The notes under the pieces are model-generated. The model was not told the DNA's origin, did not search any database, and worked only from the letters and a program-made list of their open reading frames with translations. The position numbers and the translations under genes were made by a program. Positions 26,286-35,186 of a DNA stretch of 64,000 nucleotides are shown one piece after another. This DNA comes from Ferruginibacter sp. (GTDB lineage Bacteria; Bacteroidota; Bacteroidia; Chitinophagales; Chitinophagaceae). Numbering within the stretch: position 1 is the first letter of the stretch; each line of letters starts with the position of its first letter. The stretch lies in assembly GCA_013141115.1 (NCBI GenBank), contig JABFRP010000005.1:62001-126000 (forward strand). Reading direction: 5' to 3'.

Positions 26286-26873
26286 TCAGGTAGTACCCGA
26301 TTTTCTTACATATTTGGTAAGTATTACAATTTGAGAACCATTTACTTTACCTTCTATCTGTTCGGCATTATCTGCCACTAGATGAATTTTACGCACCACA
26401 GTACCCACTTTGGCACTAAAAGTTGCGCCTTTTACATCAAGGGTTTTGGTCAACACTACATTGTCGCCATTTTGTAATACTGCACCAAAGCAATCTACAT
26501 GCTTTATCATATCATCTGGGTTGGCATCATCGCCAGAGGCTTTGGCCCATTCAAGGGTTTCGTCATCCAGGTAGGCAATATCCAGCAGGTCTGGTACCCA
26601 ATCTAAATGTTTTAATTTGTGCAACATGCGCCATGATACTACTTTTACCGCAGGCACTTCACTCCAAATGCTCTCATTAAGGCAGCGCCAATGGTTGGCA
26701 TCTGCGGTTGCAATATCTTCCATTTGTGCATTGCAGGCAGGGCAAATCCAAAGATGGTGTTCGGTTTTTGTGCCAGGGCTTGATGGGATGGCATACACTG
26801 TGTTGGCTTCGTCTGATCCGCATAATTCGCAGATTGAATTACTTCTTTTCTGTAGGTCTTTGTCTAAACTCAT
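26286..26873 (-). CDS. yjdM: PhnA/YjdM family zinc-ribbon protein, 195 aa
   Basis: The N-terminal zinc ribbon has CELCGSDEAN and WICPACNAQM (two CxxC pairs). The C-terminal SH3-like domain has DCFGAVLQNGDNVVLTKTLDVKGATFSAKVGTVV in sequence, the hallmark of YjdM (formerly PhnA) proteins, and ends with EGKVNGSQIVILTKYVRK. The middle about 75 residues hold a helical insertion with DWVPDLLDIAYLDDETLEWA. Despite the name, YjdM is not known to act in phosphonate breakdown. It is a single gene, divergent from the oxidoreductase at 27188. Confidence 0.88.
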   Translation of the reverse strand: MSLDKDLQKRSNSICELCGSDEANTVYAIPSSPGTKTEHHLWICPACNAQMEDIATADANHWRCLNESIWSEVPAVKVVSWRMLHKLKHLDWVPDLLDIAYLDDETLEWAKASGDDANPDDMIKHVDCFGAVLQNGDNVVLTKTLDVKGATFSAKVGTVVRKIHLVADNAEQIEGKVNGSQIVILTKYVRKSGTT

Positions 26874-27187
26874 AATCGTTATTTATTAAAGTGGGCGAAG
26901 GTAATAAAATTAATTGCCTTTGCATAATGACCTTAATCAGCCTCAGTTGGGCTTTTAGCTACTGTATTTTTTAGCTTCAATTATCAAATGAAAAATATAG
27001 CCGATACTGTATAAAAACATTTAGTTTTAATTTGTATCTTTTCAATAGCAGTTTTTTTATAGCACTGTATCGATAGCAGAATAGTAATTGCAAGGGATTT
27101 TATATTTACAATTATTAATTAACTAATTAAACTAACTACTTAATTTTCAGAAGAAAAAAATACCTTTGTTTAAGGTAAATTTTGAAT
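26874..27187. other. Divergent intergenic region, 314 bp
   Basis: AT-rich spacer between leftward yjdM and a rightward oxidoreductase. It contains a perfect -7 box for the rightward gene at 27161-27168. TACCTT and AAGGTA around that box (27161-27166 and 27172-27177) form a short inverted repeat that could be an operator overlapping the promoter. No open frame is credible. Confidence 0.5.
27161..27168 (+). promoter_or_regulatory. Bacteroidota -7 promoter box TACCTTTG
   Basis: TACCTTTG is a perfect TAnnTTTG match, 19 bases before the ATG at 27188, giving a very short leader. It overlaps an inverted repeat (TACCTT ... AAGGTA). Confidence 0.5.
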
Positions 27188-28162
27188 ATGCAAGAACTGA
27201 AATGGGGTATTATAGGTTGCGGTGATGTAACCGAAATAAAAAGTGGCCCGGCATTTAATAAAGTGCCCAATTCTTCATTGATGGCTGTAATGCGCCGGGA
27301 TGCTGCCAAAGCCGCCGACTATGCACAGCGCCATAATGTGCCACGCTGGTATAGTAATGCCGATGAGTTAATTAACGATGCTGAAGTAAATGCTATCTAT
27401 ATTGCCACGCCACCCAACTCACATGAAGCTTATGCACTTGCAGCTATTAATGCAGGTAAACCGGTGTATGTAGAGAAGCCGATGGCGCTAAATTTTACAG
27501 CAGCACAAAATATTGCAGCCGCTGCAGCAACAAATAATGTAAAACTAACTGTGGCACATTACCGCAGGGAGCAGCCTTATTTTAAAAAGATCAGGCAATT
27601 GATCAATGAAAAAGCCATTGGCGATATCCTGCTTGTGCGCCTCGAATTATATAAACCGTCACTCACTGCCGATCAGTTATCCACTAACCATCATGCCTGG
27701 CGGGTTGATCCGGCAATTGCCGGCGGCGGGTTATTTCACGATTTGGCGCCGCACCAGCTTGATCTGATGTATCATTGGTTTGGCCCGGTACAAAAACAAA
27801 CCGGCCTTGCTGCTAACCAGGCAAACCATTATGCTGCCGATGACCTTGTAACCGGAAGCATTTTATTTAAAAGTGGTGTTGCCTTTAGCGGTACCTGGTG
27901 TTTTAATGCTGCTGCCACCACCGATAATTGCGAAATAATCGGCACCAATGGTTCCATTTATTTTAGTGTGTTTGGAGGCAATACCATTACCGTTATTGCA
28001 AAAGGAGTGGTTAACACTTTTTCGTTTGAAACATTACAGCATGTACAGCAACCCATGATAGAAAAAGTAGTGCAATACTTTTTGGGCCAGGCGGCCAATC
28101 CCTGTAGTGGAGAAGAGGGAGCAGCAGTAATGCTGATGATGGAAGAGATGGCAGGAGGGTAA
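27188..28162 (+). CDS. Gfo/Idh/MocA family oxidoreductase, 324 aa
   Basis: The N-terminal Rossmann fold has GIIGCGDV and a YVEKPMALN block, with the cofactor-contact Lys in EKP. The C-terminal alpha/beta domain carries HDLAPHQLDLMYHWFG, the GGGLFHD/H-x-x-D pattern typical of the family's catalytic region. These NAD(P)-dependent enzymes oxidise or epimerise sugars, inositols or related compounds; the substrate is not readable. I chose ATG 27188 over the TTG at 27182 because it starts directly before ELKWGIIG. A paralogue lies at 55652. It is transcribed from its own promoter box; the next gene 102 bp away has another. Confidence 0.88.
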   Translation: MQELKWGIIGCGDVTEIKSGPAFNKVPNSSLMAVMRRDAAKAADYAQRHNVPRWYSNADELINDAEVNAIYIATPPNSHEAYALAAINAGKPVYVEKPMALNFTAAQNIAAAAATNNVKLTVAHYRREQPYFKKIRQLINEKAIGDILLVRLELYKPSLTADQLSTNHHAWRVDPAIAGGGLFHDLAPHQLDLMYHWFGPVQKQTGLAANQANHYAADDLVTGSILFKSGVAFSGTWCFNAAATTDNCEIIGTNGSIYFSVFGGNTITVIAKGVVNTFSFETLQHVQQPMIEKVVQYFLGQAANPCSGEEGAAVMLMMEEMAGG

Positions 28163-28231
28163 TAACTGGTTTACCTGCAAGTAAAAAAATAATTCAAAAA
28201 TACAGGTAACAAACCCATCTTTATAAACTGT

Positions 28232-28239
28232 TATCTTTG
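28232..28239 (+). promoter_or_regulatory. Bacteroidota -7 promoter box TATCTTTG before the MoxR locus
   Basis: TATCTTTG fits TAnnTTTG exactly and lies 25 bases before the TTG start at 28264. It would start transcription of the whole five-gene MoxR-vWA block. Confidence 0.5.
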
Positions 28240-28263
28240 AAACATTAATTATAATACTCCCAC

Positions 28264-28902
28264 TTGCCGTATCATTTTTACAATACCATCAGCCAATTGC
28301 GCCAAAATGAAGAATTGGTTCTGTACGACAGGGTGCTTCATTTTTCAGAAGAAGACGAGCAGCTGGTAAAAGATTTTTTAAAAATCGAGTACGAAACAGA
28401 AAGTTTGAATTATCCTTTTACTCCACCCTCCTGCAATGCAGCAGCTGCTTTGTGGGGGGCAAAAACAGTTTACACTGCCTGCCAATTAATTCTTTACAGA
28501 GAGAACAAAGAAGCGGAATTGCCATTGCTGTTGCCGGTTTATAATAACGAAATGGATGCCGCTGCAATACTTTCTGCTGATTTATGTTTGCGTTTTTTGC
28601 CACAGGCTTTACAACAAACAAAAAATATCGATCCGGATGATGCTTTAATTGCGGTGCTGGAAAATCACCTGCAGCAATGGCATTATTCGGGAATCGGCTA
28701 TGTATTAAATGCAGCAACTGTAAATTTTGATACTGTTTTTGCAAACGAATGTATGCAGCAATTATATATTGACAGGGTGATACAAAAAAAAGATATGCAA
28801 AGAGCGATGTTACCTTTGCTGCAAAAAAAAATTACAGCAGCGATGGGGATATACAGCGCCACATTTTGGAAAGAATTAAACTCAGACAAAACACATGAAT
28901 AA
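28264..28902 (+). CDS. First component of MoxR-vWA locus, unknown protein, 212 aa, TTG start
   Basis: An in-frame TAA lies 12 bases upstream and the only near start is TTG at 28264 (PYHFYNTISQLRQN). The protein is cytoplasmic and mostly helical, with aromatic and Leu-rich blocks (ELVLYDRVLHFSEEDEQLV, SLNYPFTPPSCNAAAALWGAKTVY, CLRFLPQAL). No known catalytic motif is visible. It overlaps the MoxR gene by 8 bp, so the two are translationally coupled. In the MoxR-vWA-beta-propeller ternary systems small accessory families (named bpX domains in the literature) sit in this position; I believe this is one but cannot name which. Confidence 0.6.
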   Translation: MPYHFYNTISQLRQNEELVLYDRVLHFSEEDEQLVKDFLKIEYETESLNYPFTPPSCNAAAALWGAKTVYTACQLILYRENKEAELPLLLPVYNNEMDAAAILSADLCLRFLPQALQQTKNIDPDDALIAVLENHLQQWHYSGIGYVLNAATVNFDTVFANECMQQLYIDRVIQKKDMQRAMLPLLQKKITAAMGIYSATFWKELNSDKTHE

Positions 28903-30025
28903 CATTAATAAGCTAAATGAGGTTTTAAAATTTGTAAAGAATGCATTTATTGGTAAAGATGAAATTATAGATTTGTTAGGTGTTACGCTGGTGGCTCGGG
29001 AAAATGCTTTTCTTTTAGGCCCGCCTGGTACAGCTAAAAGTGCTATAATCCGTCTTTTATCACAATGTGTGGAGGATGGAAAAAATTTTGAATACCTGCT
29101 TACCCGTTTTACCGAGCCAAATGAAATATTCGGGCCATTCGATATTCGTAAACTTAAAGACGGGGAGTTAATCACCAATACCGATGGAATGATGCCCGAG
29201 GCTTCTATGGTTTTTTTGGATGAAATATTTAATGCCAACAGTGCTATTTTAAATAGTTTGCTGATGGCGTTGAATGAAAAGATATTTCGCCGGGGTAAAG
29301 AAACAAAAAAACTGCCGGCCCTGATGTTTGTAGGTGCCAGCAATGCACTGCCCGAAGAAGAATCGCTGAATGCACTGTTGGATCGTTTTCTTATACGAGT
29401 AAAATGTGATTATGTTGATCCGGATAAATTACACGAAGTATTGCTTGCAGGCTGGAATTTAGAAAATAACCTGCAGCAGCAAAAACCTGTGATAGCTTCT
29501 GATGAAGTACGTCAGCTTCAGGCAGAGTGCCGTACAATAGATCTGGCACCCATACGCAAAGCGTATATTGATATTGTTCACTCACTTCGCAATACCGGTA
29601 TAAAAGTTTCTGACAGGCGTGCTGTTAAATTGCAAAATCTTATTGCGGCAAGTGCATTGCTATGCGATAGAAGCGAAGCCACACTAAGCGATCTTTGGGT
29701 GCTTAAATATATTTGGGATACCGAAGAGCAAATAGAGATACTGGAAGGTATTATTAATACCATTATTGAAAAAGATGTAACAGAAAAAGCGCACCTACAG
29801 GCAATTTTTAATAAAGCCCCCAACCCGGAGGAAGTAATAAAAGAAGTGCAGTACCTGGCTGATAAATGGCAAAACGAACAACTGAGTTTTGAAGAACAAA
29901 ATGTAGTTAAAGATAAATTGAGGTATGTGCAAAATAGAAGTGGCTGGATAAAAAATGCGGAGAACAAACAGTTTATACAAACCCAAATAGATAACTTATG
30001 GCAGAAGATACTTCAAACCATTTAG
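28895..30025 (+). CDS. MoxR-family AAA+ ATPase of a ternary system, 376 aa
   Basis: Walker A is GPPGTAKS at residues 42-49, with a Walker B of MVFLDEIF (105-112), the pre-sensor NGI/NEI region FTEPNEIFGPFD near 74, sensor 1 MFVGASNALPEEESLNALLDRFLIRV, and a long helical C-domain. It is close to RavA-type MoxR proteins and lacks the zinc finger of others. MoxR ATPases act as chaperones that remodel a vWA partner; here the partner is the giant protein two genes downstream. It overlaps the preceding gene by 8 bp and the next by 28 bp, showing a tight operon. It is cytoplasmic; activity is expected to be ATP-dependent. Confidence 0.88.
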   Translation: MNNINKLNEVLKFVKNAFIGKDEIIDLLGVTLVARENAFLLGPPGTAKSAIIRLLSQCVEDGKNFEYLLTRFTEPNEIFGPFDIRKLKDGELITNTDGMMPEASMVFLDEIFNANSAILNSLLMALNEKIFRRGKETKKLPALMFVGASNALPEEESLNALLDRFLIRVKCDYVDPDKLHEVLLAGWNLENNLQQQKPVIASDEVRQLQAECRTIDLAPIRKAYIDIVHSLRNTGIKVSDRRAVKLQNLIAASALLCDRSEATLSDLWVLKYIWDTEEQIEILEGIINTIIEKDVTEKAHLQAIFNKAPNPEEVIKEVQYLADKWQNEQLSFEEQNVVKDKLRYVQNRSGWIKNAENKQFIQTQIDNLWQKILQTI

Positions 30026-30741
30026 TGTACTGGATGCAACTGGATCTGGTACACAAAGATTATCTGGCGCAAATAAGGCATTGGGATAATTTAAAAATAG
30101 CTGCCGATGAACAAAGTATTTGGGTAAAAGATTTTACAACATCGCAACTGGAGTCCATCGTATTAAAATCTATTCCGTTTACGCATTTGTATTATTGTAA
30201 GGATAATTTGTTGTTTCCTAAAAGCAGTTTGTTACCGGTTGGTAAACAGCCTGCATTTTTATGGACGCCTATTGAAAGAGCACTGCCTGTTACATTGCAG
30301 GGCTTTAACCATAATTTTTTTGGCATACAGCAACAACAGGCTTTACGGTTGGCACCCATTGAAGAAGAACAAAAAGTAACAGTGCTTTTGGCAACCGTGC
30401 AAGATGCCGGAAACTATATATTAAATGCACCGTCCATCAGGTTGCAGCAATTAAAATGGATATTTATCAATAATAAAGACGCATTAATAATCGGGGAACC
30501 GGTATTGCCGGTAAACGGACGATCGTACTGGCAAAAAGGGCGCTTTATCTTTCCGGTAGGATATGCATTTGAATTTACCGTACTGGAAAAAATTGCAGCG
30601 CAGCAAATTGATAGCACAGGCACTCATTTAATATGGTGGATCGATGAAGCCAGTTATTGTCTTTTGCATCCGGATGTATTACAACCCTTATCAATAGCAT
30701 CTTGGCGGCAAACAATAAGTAACAGCCCTCATAAAATTTAA
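29998..30741 (+). CDS. Third component of MoxR-vWA locus, unknown protein, 247 aa
   Basis: A beta-rich cytoplasmic protein with no signal peptide. Regularly spaced strands are visible (VYWMQLDLV, SQLESIVLKSIPFTHLYYC, LLFPKSSLLPVGKQPAFLW, QKVTVLLATVQDAGNYIL, QLKWIFINNKDALIIGEPVL, HLIWWIDEASYCLLHPDVL), but no catalytic signature. The start ATG at 29998 lies inside the MoxR gene, a 28-bp overlap. A 51-bp gap separates it from the vWA-like gene. Position and coupling suggest it bridges the ATPase and the propeller/vWA protein; this is inference from gene order. Confidence 0.6.
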   Translation: MAEDTSNHLVYWMQLDLVHKDYLAQIRHWDNLKIAADEQSIWVKDFTTSQLESIVLKSIPFTHLYYCKDNLLFPKSSLLPVGKQPAFLWTPIERALPVTLQGFNHNFFGIQQQQALRLAPIEEEQKVTVLLATVQDAGNYILNAPSIRLQQLKWIFINNKDALIIGEPVLPVNGRSYWQKGRFIFPVGYAFEFTVLEKIAAQQIDSTGTHLIWWIDEASYCLLHPDVLQPLSIASWRQTISNSPHKI

Positions 30742-30792
30742 CTGCGGGCTATAACAATCAGCAGCGTCTTTTTTTAACAGGAAATAATTGCA

Positions 30793-33378
30793 ATGAATTT
30801 TTCAGATTATTACCAATCATATAACAATTACTTTTGGCTTTGGGAAGAAGATGCCGAAGTGCTGGCTATTGCAGGAGGTAGCACTATTGCTTTCAGGGAA
30901 CAGGCTGCTGAGTTACTAACCGGTTTAGCGGAAGAAGGCCTGCCACCTTTTGGCTCATTTCTTCTGGCAATGATAGCTACTAATAAAACCATCGACGACT
31001 CCCTGGGATTTATACAGGATAAACTGGCGGGCTACCTTGCCAGCCAACAAAAAATAACCATTGCCAACGAAGAAATTATAGATAATGCTTTTACTTTTTT
31101 AAGAATTTTACAGCAAATACCCCAGGAGTATAAAATTGGAAAACGGCGGCAGATTTTATTGCAAACTATTTTTGCATTGGCTCATAATAAGCTTAATGCT
31201 GGCACATCAAAAGGAATTGCTGCCGTTTTAAAAGCCCAGGTAAAAGGCCGCTCCAGGCTACAGCAACAAAAAGAATTTAACGACAATGTTTTTATAAAAG
31301 ATTTTAGAGTTATAGGTTTATTGATAAGAAGATTCCCCGATGCACAGGCTGTTATGGATGCCATGGGAGAGTTGCCCGAACTGGAAGAAGGTGAAATGCC
31401 TTTGCTGGAAACAGTAACGGCATCGGATGCCAGCTACAAAGATTTTGTAGAGGAGTTAATGGATAAACCGCAAACTTTTCAATCAGCGGTTTTAATAAAG
31501 CCTATTTGGGCAGGGTTTAAAGTGCCCATTTTTAATGCTCATCCCAGCGAACAACCATTGGGTGGTGTTTCTGATCTGTCTAACAAAGGTGATTTTGATA
31601 AATTGCTGGTTTCGGAATTTGCCAATGACGATATTGTTTTTATGAGCCGTATTGCCAATAACGAAGCCCTGTACCTGCATCGGGAAATGCCGCCGGTAAA
31701 AGATAAACTGGAGCGTACCATTTTAATAGACATCTCGTTAAAATGCTGGGGTACACCTAAAATTGTAGCCTATGCTGCTTACCTGGCCATTGCCAGGCAT
31801 CCCAAAGCATTAAGTAAAAGCAGTGCGTTTGTGGTGGGTAATAATTATGTTGCGGTATCCTGCAACGAGGTTGGCGAAATTATTGATGGCTTGCAAAAAG
31901 TAGATGCCGGCTTACATGCCGGAAAAGGATTGGCTGCTTTTTTAGAAGATAATAAACACAATAAACAACTGGAAATATTTTACATTACTACTGCCGATGC
32001 TTTAAAATTTCCTGATGTTCAAAAGCAACTGGCAGCATATCACACACTGTTTAAATACACCATTACTACATCTGCCGAAGGCGAAATAAATTTTTACCGA
32101 AATAAGAATAACGCACAAAAACATTTACAAACCATACGTTTACCCCTCGAAAAATTATGGGCAAATAAACAGGTAAAGCTGCAGGAGCAAACAATAATTT
32201 CTAAAACAGCGAATCCAAAAAGTTTTGTGCCATTATTATTATGCACACCACACCCAATTAGAAAACTAATACCGTTGGATGATGAATTGTATTGTGTGGC
32301 AAACAGGTGCCTGCTCCGGCGAAGTACTGCACACAGCGGTAAAGAAAATAAAGGCTGGGAATTATTGTTGAGAAATGTAGCGGCTAATTCTCTTTACGAA
32401 GCAGGGAAACTGGCTAACGGCGAGCTGGTTTTTCTTGTTTTTAATTTGCAAAGTAAAGCGTTAAGTATAACTAATATAACTACACGGCAAACAGCCACAA
32501 CATTGTTTAAGGCATGGAATGGGAAAATGTACAGGGAGTTTTTGTTTAACAAGTACTACGAATTTATGTACCTGATTACAAATCCGGATGCATTTGCATT
32601 TGTGCCAAATTTTGAAACAGGAATAATTGCCATTGAAAAGGCACACCTTACCAGTAATATTTTTGGCAAGGATTATCCAGGTCGGCAACAGCAAATTAAA
32701 GACCTTCCGTATATTTTTTCCAACACCAAAATTTTAAAAAATCTGAGGGAAGTGTATATCAACAGGGAAAATTACCTCGTGTTTAATACCCATCAACTGC
32801 ATATCGGGCACAGCAATCAACTTATCTTTTCTTCTTATGATTTTAATAAAGAAAAAGCAGCAATAGCCACCCCGGTACATAATAAAAAAGAATTTGTATT
32901 TAAAGAAGGTAGTAAAGTTTTGATAGATCCTTGCGGTTTTATTACTCTTGTAAGCAGCAATAGTGCTATTCCCGAAATATTTTTAAGTGCTTCTTTGGAT
33001 ATATTTTTTGGGGCAGCTACAGCCAATGAATTTGCCGGCCATGAATTTTTTTATAACGACAGGCTGGCACAGGTAAGTGTAATTTTAAATTCTGTTGGGT
33101 CACAAGCACTCAACGCTGTAAAGATCGTAAAGCAATACTCGGGCCTGGGCCTTAAGGATGCTAAAGAAATTATAGATGCAGCTCCAAAACTGATCTCCGA
33201 TAAAATACTTTTGACGGATGCTAAAAAAATGGTAGAGGCCTTAACAGACTGCGGTTGCCAGGCAGTTATTGAAAAACCGCAGCATCCACTGCAAAGTATT
33301 ATTGCAACAAATACTTTCTATCAACAAAATATAGCTAAATTTATCGGGCACATTATTAATTATGCAGCTGCAGATTAA
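30793..33378 (+). CDS. Giant vWA-like plus beta-propeller-like protein with C-terminal ribosomal L7/L12-type domain, 861 aa
   Basis: Residues 1-230 are helical. A vWA-type Rossmann fold starts near 307 with strand RTILIDISLKCWG; MIDAS positions D313 and S315 are kept but the third is Lys317, so metal binding is doubtful. Residues about 400-450 continue the fold (KQLEIFYITTADALKF). From 480 to 750 come repeated short beta-sheets with W/Y/G turns, compatible with a beta-propeller. Residues about 757-826 read like the C-terminal domain of ribosomal protein L7/L12: VSVILNSVGSQALNAVKIV, then GLGLKDAKEIIDAAPK, then VEALTDCGCQAVIE. A 35-residue helical tail follows. It overlaps the next gene by 17 bp. 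It is the likely substrate and effector of the MoxR ATPase. Confidence 0.7.
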   Translation: MNFSDYYQSYNNYFWLWEEDAEVLAIAGGSTIAFREQAAELLTGLAEEGLPPFGSFLLAMIATNKTIDDSLGFIQDKLAGYLASQQKITIANEEIIDNAFTFLRILQQIPQEYKIGKRRQILLQTIFALAHNKLNAGTSKGIAAVLKAQVKGRSRLQQQKEFNDNVFIKDFRVIGLLIRRFPDAQAVMDAMGELPELEEGEMPLLETVTASDASYKDFVEELMDKPQTFQSAVLIKPIWAGFKVPIFNAHPSEQPLGGVSDLSNKGDFDKLLVSEFANDDIVFMSRIANNEALYLHREMPPVKDKLERTILIDISLKCWGTPKIVAYAAYLAIARHPKALSKSSAFVVGNNYVAVSCNEVGEIIDGLQKVDAGLHAGKGLAAFLEDNKHNKQLEIFYITTADALKFPDVQKQLAAYHTLFKYTITTSAEGEINFYRNKNNAQKHLQTIRLPLEKLWANKQVKLQEQTIISKTANPKSFVPLLLCTPHPIRKLIPLDDELYCVANRCLLRRSTAHSGKENKGWELLLRNVAANSLYEAGKLANGELVFLVFNLQSKALSITNITTRQTATTLFKAWNGKMYREFLFNKYYEFMYLITNPDAFAFVPNFETGIIAIEKAHLTSNIFGKDYPGRQQQIKDLPYIFSNTKILKNLREVYINRENYLVFNTHQLHIGHSNQLIFSSYDFNKEKAAIATPVHNKKEFVFKEGSKVLIDPCGFITLVSSNSAIPEIFLSASLDIFFGAATANEFAGHEFFYNDRLAQVSVILNSVGSQALNAVKIVKQYSGLGLKDAKEIIDAAPKLISDKILLTDAKKMVEALTDCGCQAVIEKPQHPLQSIIATNTFYQQNIAKFIGHIINYAAAD

Positions 33379-35083
33379 ACCATATCATACAAATACTTTT
33401 CCCCTGGCCGGTATCTTAATAAAGAGTGGCCAGGTTAAGCATTGGCTGCAGCAGCTGCAAAGCCTTAGTGTAGATCTGCAACAGGTAAATGTATTTGCAA
33501 TACCCGGTGCAGCAGCCAATAGTTTATGGGGATGTTTTGTACCACTTGCTGAAAGTAAATGGAAAGATAAATCACTGAATGCAAATCAACCCTGTCAATG
33601 TGTTTACAATAATTTGTATATACCTCAGTATAGTACACTCTATCCAATAATAAGTGCCGCCGAAGCGGCGAAATTGTTTCCTGCAACGCCACATATTTTA
33701 CATCCCGAATTTGGATTAGTAGCATTGGATAGTCCGGTTAATTGGGGCGAATTACTGGCCCTGCCAGACAAAGCAGCTGTTGCAATAACCACACCCGCTG
33801 CGCCATTTTTTATACCCCGGAATATACAGCGGCTCGAAATTAAAGCCCTGCCGCCTGAAGAATTATTACAGGCAATGGAGGAAACAGCTTTTCCTAAAAA
33901 ACAGGCGTTTAATGATAAGCCGCTTAACTGGGCAGAGAAAATAAAGTTGGTTATTTTACGCAGCTTGTTCACCAGTAATAAACAAGAGAGTGCTGCAGCG
34001 CAACGGAAAAAAACAGGGCTGATGACGGCATTGGAAAAAATTGCCAGTAAACTAATGCCAGGTAAAACTCAATGGATGAACAAGCTCGAACAGGACATGG
34101 AACAACTGGAAAAGCGAAGCCAGACCGAAATGGAAAAGCTGATGGAATTATTTAAAAATAATCCTGAAGAGGCATTAAAATATGCCATTCCACTTGATGA
34201 AGACGGAACTAATAGGGGTGGTAATTTTGGTAGTTTTGAAATGAGCAGGCGTTGGGGCAATTTTGATCTGTTTGGGCGGCAACCGGTGAGCGGCAGCGGC
34301 AACAGTGTTTTTAGTATGGATACTTATGTGAAATTACAACAGCAATACACTAAAACAGCGCAATCACTTATTGAGCAAAAAGATTATCAAAAAGCAGCTT
34401 TTGTATATATGAAATTGCTAAAGAATAATCCTATGGCTGCTCAAACACTGGAAGAGGGAAAGCTTTATCCTGAAGCAGCATCGGTGTATTTAAAGTATTT
34501 GCAAAACAAACAAAAGGCTGCCGAGTGTTACGAAAAAGGGCAAATGATTACTGATGCTATTGTACTTTATAAAGAGTTGAAGCAAAATGAAAAAGTGGGC
34601 GACCTGTATATTGCTCAGCAAAAACAAAAGGAAGCTTTTGAACAGTACCAGCTTGTGGCCGATGAACATATTAATGCAGGCAAATTTGTAAAAGCATCGC
34701 TTTTGTACCGCAATAAAATGAACAATGTTGGCCCGGCGCAGGATTTATTGCTGCAAGGCTGGCGGGCCGATAAAGACGCCTTCAACTGTTTGAACAATTA
34801 TTTTCAAAATATTGAAGAACCTAAGTTGCTGCTGCGGGCAATTGAAAATATTTATGAAAAAGAAACCAGCCCCGACAACAAACCTGTTTTTTTAACAGCT
34901 TTAAAATACGAGCAGAAAAAAGATGAACAACTTGCCCATCGTACCAAAGAGATCGCTTACGAGATAGTGGCCGAGCTGGCAGAAACTCATCCTGATATTG
35001 TTTCTGAATTGAAGAATTTTAATGAGGATAAATCTTTAATAAAAGATGTGATGAGGTATAAAGCACAAAAGCGGCAGCGGTAA
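33362..35083 (+). CDS. TPR-like scaffold component of MoxR-vWA locus, 573 aa
   Basis: The N-terminal 180 residues are a beta-rich domain with NSLWGCFVPL and GLVALDSPVNW. A basic, Gln/Lys-rich coil (residues 200-300) includes a KLEQDMEQLEKRSQTEMEKL heptad region. From about 320 to 500 there are helical repeats of TPR/SEL1 character, with QQYTKTAQSLIEQKDYQKAAF, KLYPEAASVYLKYL and AAECYEKGQMITDAIVLYKEL. No signal peptide. The ATG at 33362 overlaps the vWA-like gene by 17 bp, so synthesis is coupled. Such repeats usually hold protein partners together; I infer it scaffolds the ATPase-vWA complex. It is the last gene of the block, followed by a 104-bp gap. Confidence 0.65.
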   Translation: MQLQIKPYHTNTFPLAGILIKSGQVKHWLQQLQSLSVDLQQVNVFAIPGAAANSLWGCFVPLAESKWKDKSLNANQPCQCVYNNLYIPQYSTLYPIISAAEAAKLFPATPHILHPEFGLVALDSPVNWGELLALPDKAAVAITTPAAPFFIPRNIQRLEIKALPPEELLQAMEETAFPKKQAFNDKPLNWAEKIKLVILRSLFTSNKQESAAAQRKKTGLMTALEKIASKLMPGKTQWMNKLEQDMEQLEKRSQTEMEKLMELFKNNPEEALKYAIPLDEDGTNRGGNFGSFEMSRRWGNFDLFGRQPVSGSGNSVFSMDTYVKLQQQYTKTAQSLIEQKDYQKAAFVYMKLLKNNPMAAQTLEEGKLYPEAASVYLKYLQNKQKAAECYEKGQMITDAIVLYKELKQNEKVGDLYIAQQKQKEAFEQYQLVADEHINAGKFVKASLLYRNKMNNVGPAQDLLLQGWRADKDAFNCLNNYFQNIEEPKLLLRAIENIYEKETSPDNKPVFLTALKYEQKKDEQLAHRTKEIAYEIVAELAETHPDIVSELKNFNEDKSLIKDVMRYKAQKRQR

Positions 35084-35186
35084 ATTTGAAAGGCAGGCTA
35101 AAAAGAGCAACAAGATTACTTTGTTCTCACTTTAAAAAATAGTTATCAGGCACTTTAACAGCTATATTATTACCATACTGCTGGTC

